Positions 17,354 through 25,537 of a DNA stretch of 64,000 bases are shown piece by piece. Both the position numbers and the translations under genes were made by a program. The first letter of the stretch is position 1. Every line of letters starts with the position of its first letter. The stretch is from the NCBI GenBank assembly GCA_965206145.1, contig CBDBIK010000002.1, positions 1-64,000 on the forward strand, given 5' to 3'. The notes under the pieces are model-generated. The model had not been told where the DNA came from, ran no database searches, and saw only the letters and a list, made by a program, of their open reading frames with translations. This DNA comes from CBDBIK01 sp965206145. Its GTDB lineage: Bacteria > Pseudomonadota > Alphaproteobacteria > TMED109.

Positions 17354-18100
17354 TTGGCGGATTCATCCGGAATGCAGCGTGTTGCCGCGGTTATCGGTGT
17401 GGGTGCCGCACGGGGGCTGGGTGCTGCCGTCTCGCGTCGCGTGGCTCGCGAAGGTTTCAATGTCTTCATTGGTGGACGAACCGAGAAGCGGCTCAGTGAG
17501 CACGTGGCCAAGGCCGAGGGGAGGGGAGAGACGATGACTCCCATCATGGTCGACGCCACCTCGCCCGAATCGGTGAGCACTTTCTTTGATCAGGTGGAGG
17601 CAGCCGATGGCACACTCGAACTCGTCATCTACAACGCTGGCATCAACCAACCAATCCCGTTCATGGAACTTGCCCCCGAGACGGTTGAGGAGTTCTGGCG
17701 GGTTTGCTGCTTCGGTGGCTTCCTCACACTCCAGGAGGCGGCAAAACGCCTCCTTCCCCGTGGTAAAGGAACGATCATCTGCACTGGTGCTACTGGAGCG
17801 ATGCGGGGTCGGGCGGGGTTTGGACACTTCGCTGCCGCCAAGTCGGGACTCCGGATGTTCACGCAGTCCGTCGCCCGCGAGCTTGGTCCGAAGGGAATCC
17901 ACGTCGCTCATGTCGTGATTGACGGTGGCATCGACGGCGATCGTCTGCGAACCCGGAGACCGGAGATGGTCAAGGCGAAGGGTGAACAGGGTCTCCTCAA
18001 TATCGATGGGATTGCTGATCTTTACTGGCACATTCATTGTCAGGAGCCGACAACCTGGACACTCGAGGCCGATCTTCGGCCATACAAGGAAAGCTTCTGA
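17354..18100 (+). CDS. SDR family oxidoreductase with Phe in place of the catalytic Tyr
   Basis: A 248-residue Rossmann-fold protein. GVGAARGLGAA is the NAD(P)-binding glycine motif and YNAGINQP the NAG motif. The usual YxxxK active site reads HFAAAKSG, so the catalytic Tyr is Phe while the Lys is kept. A subgroup of SDR proteins (GLGPKGIHVAHVVIDG-type) shares this. The TTG start at 17354 follows a GGGGGG stretch by five bases; ATG 17372 is an alternative. A NIPSNAP gene lies 34 bases downstream. Substrate unknown. Confidence 0.85.
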   Translation: MADSSGMQRVAAVIGVGAARGLGAAVSRRVAREGFNVFIGGRTEKRLSEHVAKAEGRGETMTPIMVDATSPESVSTFFDQVEAADGTLELVIYNAGINQPIPFMELAPETVEEFWRVCCFGGFLTLQEAAKRLLPRGKGTIICTGATGAMRGRAGFGHFAAAKSGLRMFTQSVARELGPKGIHVAHVVIDGGIDGDRLRTRRPEMVKAKGEQGLLNIDGIADLYWHIHCQEPTTWTLEADLRPYKESF

Positions 18101-18134
18101 AGCTCTGCGAGGAGCTTCAAGAAAGGACGAGAAA

Positions 18135-18773
18135 ATGATCCACGAACTTAGGATGTACACGTGCCGGCCCGGTACGGCCCCCAAGGTGATCGAGGCCAGC
18201 GGAACCGTTGGCCAGAAGATCCGGGGTGGGGAGGCCTATGGCCGCCTCGAAGGGCACTTCGCAAGCGAAATCGGCGAACTCAACCAGTATGTCCATCTCT
18301 GGTCTTACAAGGACGTGGCGGACTTGGTGCGCCTGCGGGGTGAGTTGGGGAAGAAAAAGGAATGGCAGGACGAATTCATTCCCCTGGTCCGTCCGCACAT
18401 CCTGACCCAGAGCGTGCGCGTGCTCCGTCCCGTCGTGGACATGAAGCCTGTCGAGACCGAAAACAACATCTACGAGTTGAGGATTTATCGTCTGCAGTCG
18501 GGTGCGGCGGGCAGTTGGTCGGAAATGATGAAAAAAGCCTTTCCGGCTCGGGAAAAATACTCGATGAACGTCGGGCTTTGGGTGACGATGTTCCCTGATC
18601 CCAACGAGGTAATCCATCTGTGGGTGTACCCGAGCTTTGAGGAGCGCGCCAAGGCGCGGGCCGCCTCCCAGGGTAATTCCGAGTGGAAGGCATTCCTTGG
18701 CGAGGCACTTCCTCAGATCGAATCGATGACCTCGACGCTTCTTCTTCCCTCGGCCTACTCGCCGAGAAAATGA
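18135..18773 (+). CDS. NIPSNAP family protein, two tandem domains
   Basis: A 212-residue protein with two ferredoxin-like NIPSNAP repeats. The first begins MIHELRMYTCRPGTAPKV with QYVHLWSYKDVADLVRLR. The second begins IYELRIYRLQSGAAGSW with VIHLWVYPSFEERAKAR. The family is widespread and mostly uncharacterised; some members act in small-molecule catabolism. AAAGGA precedes the ATG, 34 bases after the SDR stop, so the two are likely co-transcribed. A 193-bp transposon-like element is inserted seven bases after its stop. Confidence 0.85.
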   Translation: MIHELRMYTCRPGTAPKVIEASGTVGQKIRGGEAYGRLEGHFASEIGELNQYVHLWSYKDVADLVRLRGELGKKKEWQDEFIPLVRPHILTQSVRVLRPVVDMKPVETENNIYELRIYRLQSGAAGSWSEMMKKAFPAREKYSMNVGLWVTMFPDPNEVIHLWVYPSFEERAKARAASQGNSEWKAFLGEALPQIESMTSTLLLPSAYSPRK

Positions 18774-18780
18774 TTTTGGC

Positions 18781-18973
18781 TGTGAGGGGCCGGAAATAAC
18801 TGGATATTGGGAAGAGTCGAGTTGAAGGGATGGGAGAATTCCCTGACGAATCCGGAGCTGGAATTCGAATAATTTTCCTGCTCCGAAACGGCTCCTGAAA
18901 CGCAGGAAAATCCGTTTTCGAGGCCATTCAGAGCGGCTGGCAGGCAAATTCCAGTTATTTTCGGTTCCCCACA
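18781..18973. mobile_element. 193-bp MITE-like element with Mu-like TG...CA ends
   Basis: Both ends, read inward, start TGTG and contain (A/G)AAATAACTGGA (18793-18804 on plus; 18950-18961 on minus). The ~28-base terminal inverted repeats match at about 21-22 positions. The element is flanked by a perfect 5-bp direct repeat TTGGC (18776-18780 and 18974-18978). It encodes no protein. Its right end matches the prophage right end at about 20 of the first 27 bases without gaps, including CGAAAATAA and TGGAA. It is probably moved in trans by a Mu-type transposase. Confidence 0.75.
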
Positions 18974-19006
18974 TTGGCGGCCGTTCAAGGAACGCGGCTC
19001 CAGGGT

Positions 19007-19105
19007 CTCCCTCGCCGGGTTTAGCGCTCTGGCGGTGGGAACAAACTCGTCGCCGAACACACCGCGACGGGGCTCCCTCGCCAGGTTTAGCGCTCTGGCG
19101 GTGGG
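19007..19105. repeat. Direct repeat, two 33-bp copies 66 bp apart
   Basis: CTCCCTCGCC(G/A)GGTTTAGC and the following bases through GGCGGTGGG occur at 19007-19039 and 19073-19105 with one mismatch. The right copy contains the last codons and TAA of the minus-strand secreted protein gene. The left copy is therefore a duplication of that gene's 3' end. The bases between copies hold no gene that I can support. Confidence 0.75.
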
Positions 19106-19563
19106 GGTTCGAGGCTGCGCATGACGGCGGTCTCGCCTGCGAGCATTTCTATCCGAGCAACACATCCGCCCTCGCACTCCGAAGCGGTGGCTACCACGCA
19201 GCGGTTGCTCTGCGCCTCACCCGGGTGGAGGAGAAGCGGGAAGTTGAAGCGCTTGTTGGTTTCGTCTTTCCGGAACCGTACAGCTTCATCAATGAAGTGC
19301 TTGGAGGCATCATCGCATTTTCCTGCGTCGATTGAGACCTTGAACTTGAATTCTTCTCCGCTGTCACCGGGAAGTCGCTTGAGTACGACGGTGATGTTGT
19401 AGAGGCCGAGGTCAGAGGCGGATTCCTCTTCCGTTCCTACGAGAATTTCGCAAATGATGTTGCCGGCGGATCCCTCTGCACAATCACCATCGCGCGCCTT
19501 CAGAGAGGTGGAAGTGGCGATGGTGACCAGAAAGAGCGTGAGGGTGGCCTTGCGCCAGCTCAC
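19087..19563 (-). CDS. Putative secreted protein of unknown function
   Basis: A 158-residue protein starting MSWRKATLTLFLVTIATSTS, a likely signal peptide. The mature part has about seven cysteines (for example DGDCAEG, IICEI, AGKCDD, SECEGGCVAR), which suggests disulfides in the periplasm or outside the cell. The GTG start overlaps the stop of the upstream Ldh-type gene, so it is probably coupled to it. It ends EPPPPER next to a duplicated 3' segment. No family recognised. Confidence 0.6.
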   Translation of the reverse strand: MSWRKATLTLFLVTIATSTSLKARDGDCAEGSAGNIICEILVGTEEESASDLGLYNITVVLKRLPGDSGEEFKFKVSIDAGKCDDASKHFIDEAVRFRKDETNKRFNFPLLLHPGEAQSNRCVVATASECEGGCVARIEMLAGETAVMRSLEPPPPER

Positions 19564-20657
19564 GAAGCTTCTGCCATCTCGGTCAGGATCTCAGGGGCGG
19601 AGACCCCGTGCTCCTTGCCACTCTTGCAAATCGCCTCCCAAGTAGTGTCGGTGAGCGGAATACCCCTGGTGTTTCTTTCAGCTCGGGAGATATTTTCGGG
19701 CTCGCCGGGCATCATTACTTTCCCTTCGGGCTCAATGGGTCGGGCCGTTTCGAAGAAGGAGAGGTAACTCTTCACTTCCTGCACGTAGGCATCTCCAGCT
19801 CCGAAAAGATCTGGACGGAGATAGAAGGAAAGCATGCCATTCGAAAGACGGGTCTCGTCCGGCTTTGCGCAGGTTGAACCGGTAAGGGCACCTGCGAGGA
19901 GCTCGCAAAGGAACGAAAGCGCGGAACCCTTGTGCTCGCCCATGGCGCGAATAGCACCGTCGCCACCGCGTGAGTCGTTGGGGTTGGCTCCGGTGTCCTT
20001 GCCGTAGATCAGTGCTGGATCCTGGGAAAGATTGCCCTGCTGATCGACAAGGGCACCTTCAGGCAATTGTTTTCCTCCCTGGTGCGCGACCAGCATCTTT
20101 CCCTCGGCGACGACCGATGTGGCGAAATCAAGGATGAAATGCTCCTGCCCGGGGATCGGGACACCGGCTGCGATGGGGTTCGTGGAGAAGCGCCGGTCGA
20201 GCGATCCAAAGGGCGCGACGAGTAAACCAAGACCGGAAGTGTTGACAAAGTGCAGGGAAATGATGTCGTTGTCGGCTGCCCGCTCGGGCCAGTCACCGAT
20301 TCGGCCCAGATGCCCGGAGTTTCGGATGCCGATGACCGAAAGACCGGATTCCTTCGCCTTGGCGATCCCGAGGTCCGTAGCGAAGGGACCGCAAGTCTGT
20401 CCAAAGCCAAAGCCCGCGTCGACCACGGCATGCGTCGGTCCCTCGTTCGCGATCACGGGTTCGGTACCCGCCTTGACGGCCCCATTTTCCATCCATGAGA
20501 GATAACGAGGGACGCGAATGACGCCGTGACTGTCGTGTCCGGCCAGATTTGCTTTGACGAGGTAAAGGGCGATTCGGTCTGCCTCCTCGCGGGAGCATCC
20601 TGCTCCGTGGAAAATGTTGGCAACGTAGGGTTCCAGGACACCAGGTGCGATTCGCAT
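19560..20657 (-). CDS. Ldh family oxidoreductase (malate/lactate dehydrogenase type 2)
   Basis: A 365-residue NAD(P)-dependent dehydrogenase of the YlbC/YiaK/ComC family, which uses a non-Rossmann fold. AGHDSHGVIRVPRYL near residue 45, GFGFGQ, the NSGHLGRIGDW block and GEHKGSALSFLCELLAGALTG are typical. Substrates in the family include malate, 2-oxo acids, ureidoglycolate and sulfolactate; I cannot choose among them. I use ATG at 20657 (MRIAPGVLEPYV) because family proteins begin near there and a GGAG-type site precedes it. It is divergent from the SDR at 20848. Confidence 0.87.
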   Translation of the reverse strand: MRIAPGVLEPYVANIFHGAGCSREEADRIALYLVKANLAGHDSHGVIRVPRYLSWMENGAVKAGTEPVIANEGPTHAVVDAGFGFGQTCGPFATDLGIAKAKESGLSVIGIRNSGHLGRIGDWPERAADNDIISLHFVNTSGLGLLVAPFGSLDRRFSTNPIAAGVPIPGQEHFILDFATSVVAEGKMLVAHQGGKQLPEGALVDQQGNLSQDPALIYGKDTGANPNDSRGGDGAIRAMGEHKGSALSFLCELLAGALTGSTCAKPDETRLSNGMLSFYLRPDLFGAGDAYVQEVKSYLSFFETARPIEPEGKVMMPGEPENISRAERNTRGIPLTDTTWEAICKSGKEHGVSAPEILTEMAEAS

Positions 20658-20847
20658 GGGGTTCTCCGAGCGGAAATTTGAAACTGATCGAAGATTGTCC
20701 ATGCGCACGCCGCGCTGGCAAGGCTTTTCGCGTCCTGTGTCTTCGCTCGTCTCGATCTCTGCAGGCGTCATGGTTGCGATTTGGGAGCGGGATGGGTAGC
20801 CCTAGCGGGGCCGAGCGGACGTATGTCCAGACCAAAGAAGGGAAAAA

Positions 20848-21612
20848 ATGATGAAACTCAAGGGAAAAATTGCTGTTGTTACCGGAGCTGCGAGCGGGTT
20901 CGGCGAGGGAATCGCCAAGCTCTACGCTACGGAGGGGGCGAGTGTCTTGGTTGCTGATCTCAATGGCGACGGCGCAGAAAAAGTCGCGGAAGCGATCACC
21001 GATGCGGGCGGAATCGCAGAACCCTGCATGGTCGATGTCTCCGATAACACCCAAACAAAGGCGATGATCGACGCTGCGCTTTCCTCGTTCGGCCGCCTCG
21101 ACGTTCTCGTACAGAACGCGGCGATTGGAATGTCCCCCACACCGTTGGTGGACGTGGAAGAGGATTTTTTTGACCGCCTGTTCCGGATCAACGTGAAGAG
21201 TTGTTATCTCGGCGTTCGCCATGCTGTCCCGATTTTTCGGATGCAAGGAAATGGTGGCTCGATCATCAATACCGTTTCAACGGCAGCAATTCGCCCCCGA
21301 CCGGGTCTTGCTCCCTACAACGCAACCAAGGGTGCACTCCTCACGATGAGCAAAACTCTGGCTCTGGAGCTTGCTTCCGATGACATTCGAGTGAATGGAA
21401 TCTGTCCCGTGGCCGGTGAGACTGCGATGCTTTCAGACTTCCTTGGTGACGGCAATCAGGAAGAGTCACGGAAGAGATTCGTGGGGACGGTTCCGCTTGG
21501 ACGGCTTTCCACGCCTGAAGACATTGCCAATACCGCACTTTTCCTCGCTTCCGAGGAAGCGCGTTTCCTTACGGGCGTGATGCTAGAGGTGGACGGAGGA
21601 CGCTGTATCTAG
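20848..21612 (+). CDS. SDR family oxidoreductase (FabG-like)
   Basis: A 254-residue classical short-chain dehydrogenase. TGAASGFGEGIA is the cofactor loop, QNAAIGMS the NAG-equivalent, and PYNATKGAL carries the catalytic Tyr and Lys. FLTGVMLEVDGGRC is the usual C-terminus. The Asp in LVADLNGD after beta-2 suggests NAD rather than NADP preference. AAGAAGGGAA precedes tandem ATGs (20848, 20851). Its stop overlaps the gltX stop by four bases, tail to tail. The substrate is unknown. Confidence 0.88.
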   Translation: MMKLKGKIAVVTGAASGFGEGIAKLYATEGASVLVADLNGDGAEKVAEAITDAGGIAEPCMVDVSDNTQTKAMIDAALSSFGRLDVLVQNAAIGMSPTPLVDVEEDFFDRLFRINVKSCYLGVRHAVPIFRMQGNGGSIINTVSTAAIRPRPGLAPYNATKGALLTMSKTLALELASDDIRVNGICPVAGETAMLSDFLGDGNQEESRKRFVGTVPLGRLSTPEDIANTALFLASEEARFLTGVMLEVDGGRCI

Positions 21613-23027
21613 CGATGTGCTCGATGTGCTTGATGTGCCACGTCTTCGATCCGTCCGAGCGTTTCTTCCCGTCCGAGTGTCTCCATTACATTGAAGACTC
21701 CTGGTGAGACCGTTCCACCGGTGAGGGCTGCCCGGACCGGCTGAGCCACTACCCCAAGCTTGCATCCAGCCTCCTCGGCGAAGGCACGCACTTTGTTCTC
21801 GAGTGTTTCTTCCGACCATGGCTTGGTCTGGCCAAGTGGGCCGGCAAGTTTGGTAAGCAGAATCCGGGCTTCCTCGTCCAGTGTGCGTTCCGCCTTTTCG
21901 TCGAGCGGAAGCGGCCGGCGTCGGGCGTAGAAGGCAGCACTGCTTGCGAGTTCTTTCAAGGTCTTTGTTCGCTCCTTGAGCCCAGGCATGCCGGCAAGGA
22001 GGCGTGTGCGCTCCGCATCGCCCACCGTGACCCCGTTCGCTTCGATCAGGGGCACGATCTCCTCGGTGAGACGGACATCGCCCGTCTCCCGGAGATAATG
22101 GGTGTTCAGGTTTAGAAGCTTGTTCAGATCGAAGCGGGCAGCACTTTGCCCGACGTTGGCAATGTCGAACCACTCGACCGCCTGCTCGGTTGAGATGACC
22201 TCGTCATCTCCGTGCGCCCAGCCAAGGCGGAGGAGAGCATTGCGGAGTGCTTCGGGCAGGAAGCCGTCGTCCCGATAGGCCTCGACACCAAGTGCGCCGT
22301 GGCGTTTGGAAAGTTTCTTCCCGTCGGGACCGTGGATGAGCGGGATGTGCGCAAACCGGGGGGCATCCCAGCCCATGAGATCGAATATCTGATGTTGCCG
22401 GAAGGCGTTGGTGAGGTGATCGTCTCCACGGATGATGTCGGTTACGCCCATGTCGTGGTCGTCCACAACCACCGAGAGCATGTAGGTGGGTGTGCCGTCC
22501 GCCCGGAGGATGACGAAGTCATCGATCTCGGCGTTGTCCACTTTGACACTTCCCTGCACCGCATCGTTAATACGTGTCTCGCCTTCGAAGGGCGTGCGAA
22601 CGCGGATGACAGGGGCCACCTCTTTGGGTGCTTCGGACGGATCACGATCCCGCCACCGCCCGTCGTAGCGCATGGGACGGTGCTCCTTCCTTGCCTGCTC
22701 GCGCATGCTTTGGAGCTCTTCGGGCGTGCACCAGCACCGGTAGGCGTGCCCCATTTCTAGAAGGGAAGTGACGACCTCGGCGTGACGATCGCTTCGCTCG
22801 GACTGGTGGACGACATTTTCGTCCCATGTGAGCCCGATCCATTTAAGCCCGTCGAAAATGGCCTGCGTCGCTTCAGGTGTGGAACGGGCGCGGTCGGTGT
22901 CCTCAATCCGAAGGAGAAACTTTCCCCCGGAATGTCGGGCGTGGAGCCAATTGAACAGGGCAGTGCGCGCACCGCCGATGTGCAGGAAGCCGGTGGGCGA
23001 GGGAGCGAAGCGCGTGACGACGGTCAT
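21609..23027 (-). CDS. gltX: Glutamyl-tRNA synthetase
   Basis: A 472-residue class I aminoacyl-tRNA synthetase that charges tRNA(Glu), and in many alphaproteobacteria also tRNA(Gln), with glutamate. RFAPSPTGFLHIGGARTALF contains the HIGH-type motif (HIGG), and GKKLSKRHGALG contains the KMSKS-type motif. The C-terminal third is the helical anticodon-binding region. The length is normal. It lies 51 bases downstream of lexA on the same strand. Confidence 0.95.
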   Translation of the reverse strand: MTVVTRFAPSPTGFLHIGGARTALFNWLHARHSGGKFLLRIEDTDRARSTPEATQAIFDGLKWIGLTWDENVVHQSERSDRHAEVVTSLLEMGHAYRCWCTPEELQSMREQARKEHRPMRYDGRWRDRDPSEAPKEVAPVIRVRTPFEGETRINDAVQGSVKVDNAEIDDFVILRADGTPTYMLSVVVDDHDMGVTDIIRGDDHLTNAFRQHQIFDLMGWDAPRFAHIPLIHGPDGKKLSKRHGALGVEAYRDDGFLPEALRNALLRLGWAHGDDEVISTEQAVEWFDIANVGQSAARFDLNKLLNLNTHYLRETGDVRLTEEIVPLIEANGVTVGDAERTRLLAGMPGLKERTKTLKELASSAAFYARRRPLPLDEKAERTLDEEARILLTKLAGPLGQTKPWSEETLENKVRAFAEEAGCKLGVVAQPVRAALTGGTVSPGVFNVMETLGREETLGRIEDVAHQAHRAHR

Positions 23028-23078
23028 GGAGACGACAATGCCTCACCCCGCGCGGGTGAAAGCGAGGAGAGGAGATGC

Positions 23079-23714
23079 TCAGTACTTGCGCAGGATTCCG
23101 ACAAGCGTGCCCTGCACCTCGATTCGATCGGGACCGAAAATACGGGTCTCATAGTTGGGGTTCTCTGGCTCGAGGGCGATCGAGTTCCCCTTGCGGCGGA
23201 GACGCTTGAGGGTTGCCTCTTCCTTGTCGATGAGAGCAACAACGATGGTCCCATTGTCGGCATCCCCGGCACGACGGATAACGGCGATGTCTCCGTCTAG
23301 GATCCCCGCGTTGACCATCGAATCACCGGAGATCTCGAGGGCGTAGTGCTCGCCCGGGCCGAGCATCGCGGGCGGTGTATCAATCGTTGAATCGGAAAAT
23401 GAAATCGCCTCGATGGGTGTTCCTGCTGCGATTCGCCCGTAGAGGGGAATCGAGGTGGCCGATCCCCAGGAGTGGTCTTCCCCCGGCTTGGCGGAGGCAT
23501 CTTCAGGGGTTTGAAGCACGCGCAAGGCCCGCGCCCGGTTTGGCAGACGATGGAGGAAGCCCCGCTCCACGAGACCGGTGACGAGCCTGTGGATTCCGGA
23601 CTTCGACTTAAGACCGAGTGCCTGCTTCATGTTCTCGAACGAAGGCGAGATACCCGTGCGGGCGATGGTCTTGTTGATGTAAAGAAGCAGTTCATGCTGC
23701 CTACGAGTAAGCAT
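23079..23714 (-). CDS. lexA: LexA repressor
   Basis: A 211-residue SOS repressor. MLTRRQHELLLYINKTIART starts the winged-helix DNA-binding domain. The self-cleavage site region follows GRIAAGTPIEA, the catalytic Ser is in EISGDSMVNAGI, and the catalytic Lys lies in the downstream VVALIDKEEATLKRL block. I start at 23714, where family proteins begin, not at the longer reading from 23780. The upstream DNA holds tandem GTTC units, discussed separately. It follows moeA on the same strand. Confidence 0.94.
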   Translation of the reverse strand: MLTRRQHELLLYINKTIARTGISPSFENMKQALGLKSKSGIHRLVTGLVERGFLHRLPNRARALRVLQTPEDASAKPGEDHSWGSATSIPLYGRIAAGTPIEAISFSDSTIDTPPAMLGPGEHYALEISGDSMVNAGILDGDIAVIRRAGDADNGTIVVALIDKEEATLKRLRRKGNSIALEPENPNYETRIFGPDRIEVQGTLVGILRKY

Positions 23715-23843
23715 CGGCGTTATTCCCTTGTGTGTGCTCTGGCACAGAAATATGATGTTCCGATCAGAACGAACGAACAACTGGCGAAGTCTAATTTTGT
23801 TCTAATCTTGTGTCAAATTCTGTCCTTAATTAATACAAAAAAT
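23715..23843 (-). promoter_or_regulatory. lexA upstream region with clustered GTTC units
   Basis: On the lexA strand this AT-rich gap contains GTTCGTTCGTTC followed by TGATCGGAAC, and also AGAACAAAATTAGACT. Alphaproteobacterial LexA usually binds GTTC-N7-GTTC. The exact N7 spacing is not met here, so autoregulation is likely from general knowledge but the operator is not identified with certainty. Confidence 0.3.
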
Positions 23844-25061
23844 TTAGAACCCACCGGGACAAAATGGAAAACGGAAAATTTTGATTTCATCGCCAGCAGA
23901 AGCAGCAGGAGCGTTCATCGGTCGCACAGCAAGGCAGTCAGCCGATGCCAGAAGGGACATCATCGAACTGTCCTGGAGATCGAACGGGGTAACGACGGGC
24001 GGATCTGCCTGATCCCGGGAGAGCGTCGCGCGCAGGTAATCCTCGCGGCGGTCGTTGGCCGGCAGATCGCGTCCCAGCACCGCCGTTTCAGAATCGTCAT
24101 CATCAGGCAATCCCAGCATTGATCTCAATGCCGGGCGCAGGAACACCATCGAACAGACAACTGCTGAGACGGGGTTCCCGGGAATCCCGAGCACTGCAGG
24201 TCCTCCTGGAAGTTTCCCGAAGAGGAGGGGCTTTCCCGGGCGCATGGCAATCTTCCAGAACGAGAGATCGAGACCGCGTTCCTTGAGTGCCGGGCCGACG
24301 AGGTCGTGATCGCCGACGGAAACCCCTCCTGTGGTGACGAGAAGATCGAAAAGTGAAGCGGCCTCAAGCGCATCGTTGAGTGCGCCAGGATCGTCGGGAA
24401 TCGGTCCGAGATCAGATGCCTCTCCACCACAGGCGCTCACGATCGCAGATAGGGAGAACGTGTTTGAGGAGACGATCTGTCCGGACGTGCGAGGTTCACC
24501 CGGGAGCACGATCTCATCGCCGGTGGCGAGCAGGGCCACGCGAGGCCGTCGGCGAACGACAAGCCAGGGGTTGTCGCCGGCAGCGGCGAGGCCCACGTCC
24601 CGTGCCGACAGGACCTTCCCAGTTTCGATGAGCTCATCGCCCTCACGGAAGTCGATGCCTGCCGCACGGACGTGCTTGCCGGGTGAGGCTGTTTCGAGAA
24701 TGCGGACCTTTCCTTTCCCTACGTTTTTCGTGTTTTCCTGGATGACGATGGAGTCGGTTCCATTGGGGAGGAGGGCACCCGTGAAAATGCGGGCTGCCTG
24801 ACCTGAGGCGATGTTTCCGTCGTGGGGTCTGCCCGCGGGAACCTCGGCAACCACTTCGAGATCGGTCGGAGCGGTTGTCGCATCGGCGGCACGAACCGCA
24901 TAGCCGTCCATTGCCGAAACTGCGGCCGGTGGCTGGGAAACTCTGGCCTTGACCGTACGGGCGAGCACGCGTCCCATGGCGATATTTAGAGGGATGGTTT
25001 CCGTTGCGAGCGGACGGATCGATTCGCAAATCCGTTGCCTTGCTTCGTCAACGGGGATCAT
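23844..25061 (-). CDS. moeA: Molybdopterin molybdotransferase MoeA (copy 1)
   Basis: A 405-residue protein that inserts molybdate into adenylated molybdopterin. MIPVDEARQRICESI starts the protein, SAMDGYAVRAAD and FTGALLPNGTD are MoeA blocks, and LVTTGGVSVGDHDLVG and LGIPGNPVSAVV mark the MoCF-binding domain. The ATG overlaps the moaC stop (ATGA). The C-terminal domain IV ends KIFRFPFCPGGF. A second, clearly different MoeA lies at 36539-37792. Confidence 0.93.
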   Translation of the reverse strand: MIPVDEARQRICESIRPLATETIPLNIAMGRVLARTVKARVSQPPAAVSAMDGYAVRAADATTAPTDLEVVAEVPAGRPHDGNIASGQAARIFTGALLPNGTDSIVIQENTKNVGKGKVRILETASPGKHVRAAGIDFREGDELIETGKVLSARDVGLAAAGDNPWLVVRRRPRVALLATGDEIVLPGEPRTSGQIVSSNTFSLSAIVSACGGEASDLGPIPDDPGALNDALEAASLFDLLVTTGGVSVGDHDLVGPALKERGLDLSFWKIAMRPGKPLLFGKLPGGPAVLGIPGNPVSAVVCSMVFLRPALRSMLGLPDDDDSETAVLGRDLPANDRREDYLRATLSRDQADPPVVTPFDLQDSSMMSLLASADCLAVRPMNAPAASAGDEIKIFRFPFCPGGF

Positions 25062-25537
25062 GTCCGGAGGTACGTTCCGGATTTTCCGCCTGCTTTGTGA
25101 ATGAGCCGGACCGGGCCGATTTCCATCTTTCGGTCGACCGCCTTGCACATATCGTAGACGGTGAGCCCGGCCACCGCCGCCGCCGTCAGCGCTTCCATTT
25201 CCACGCCGGTCCGGGCAAGAGTGCGGCAGGTCGCCTCGATCTCAACCGTGTTGCGTTTGGTGTTGCACGCAAGCTTCACCTCAACGGCGTTGAGTGGGAG
25301 GGGATGGCAGAGCGGAATGAGCTCATGGGTGTGTTTGGCGGCCATGATGCCGGCGATGCGAGCGGTCCCAAGGACGTCTCCCTTGGCGTGCCCACCCTCC
25401 ACGATGAGCGCGAGGGTGGCAGGCTCCATGGTGACTTCAGCGGTGGCGGTGGCGCTCCGTTTCGTGGGACGTTTGCTGCCTACGTCGACCATGCGTGCGC
25501 GTCCCTTGGCGTCGAGATGAGTGAGACGGCGGCTCAT
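25058..25537 (-). CDS. moaC: Cyclic pyranopterin monophosphate synthase
   Basis: A 159-residue protein acting after MoaA in the first step of molybdenum cofactor synthesis. LTHLDAKGRARMVDVGSK, LIPLCHPLPLN, and MCKAVDRKMEIGPVRL contain the conserved His, Lys and Asp residues of MoaC. Its start overlaps the trpC stop and its stop overlaps moeA (ATGA both times), so these cofactor genes ride on the tryptophan transcript. This arrangement is typical of alphaproteobacteria. Confidence 0.95.
   Translation of the reverse strand: MSRRLTHLDAKGRARMVDVGSKRPTKRSATATAEVTMEPATLALIVEGGHAKGDVLGTARIAGIMAAKHTHELIPLCHPLPLNAVEVKLACNTKRNTVEIEATCRTLARTGVEMEALTAAAVAGLTVYDMCKAVDRKMEIGPVRLIHKAGGKSGTYLRT

Noticed and set aside
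18117..18974. Minus-strand open frame covering the NIPSNAP gene and the 193-bp element
   Set aside because: It is antisense to a recognisable protein and begins inside a transposon-like element; no family resemblance.
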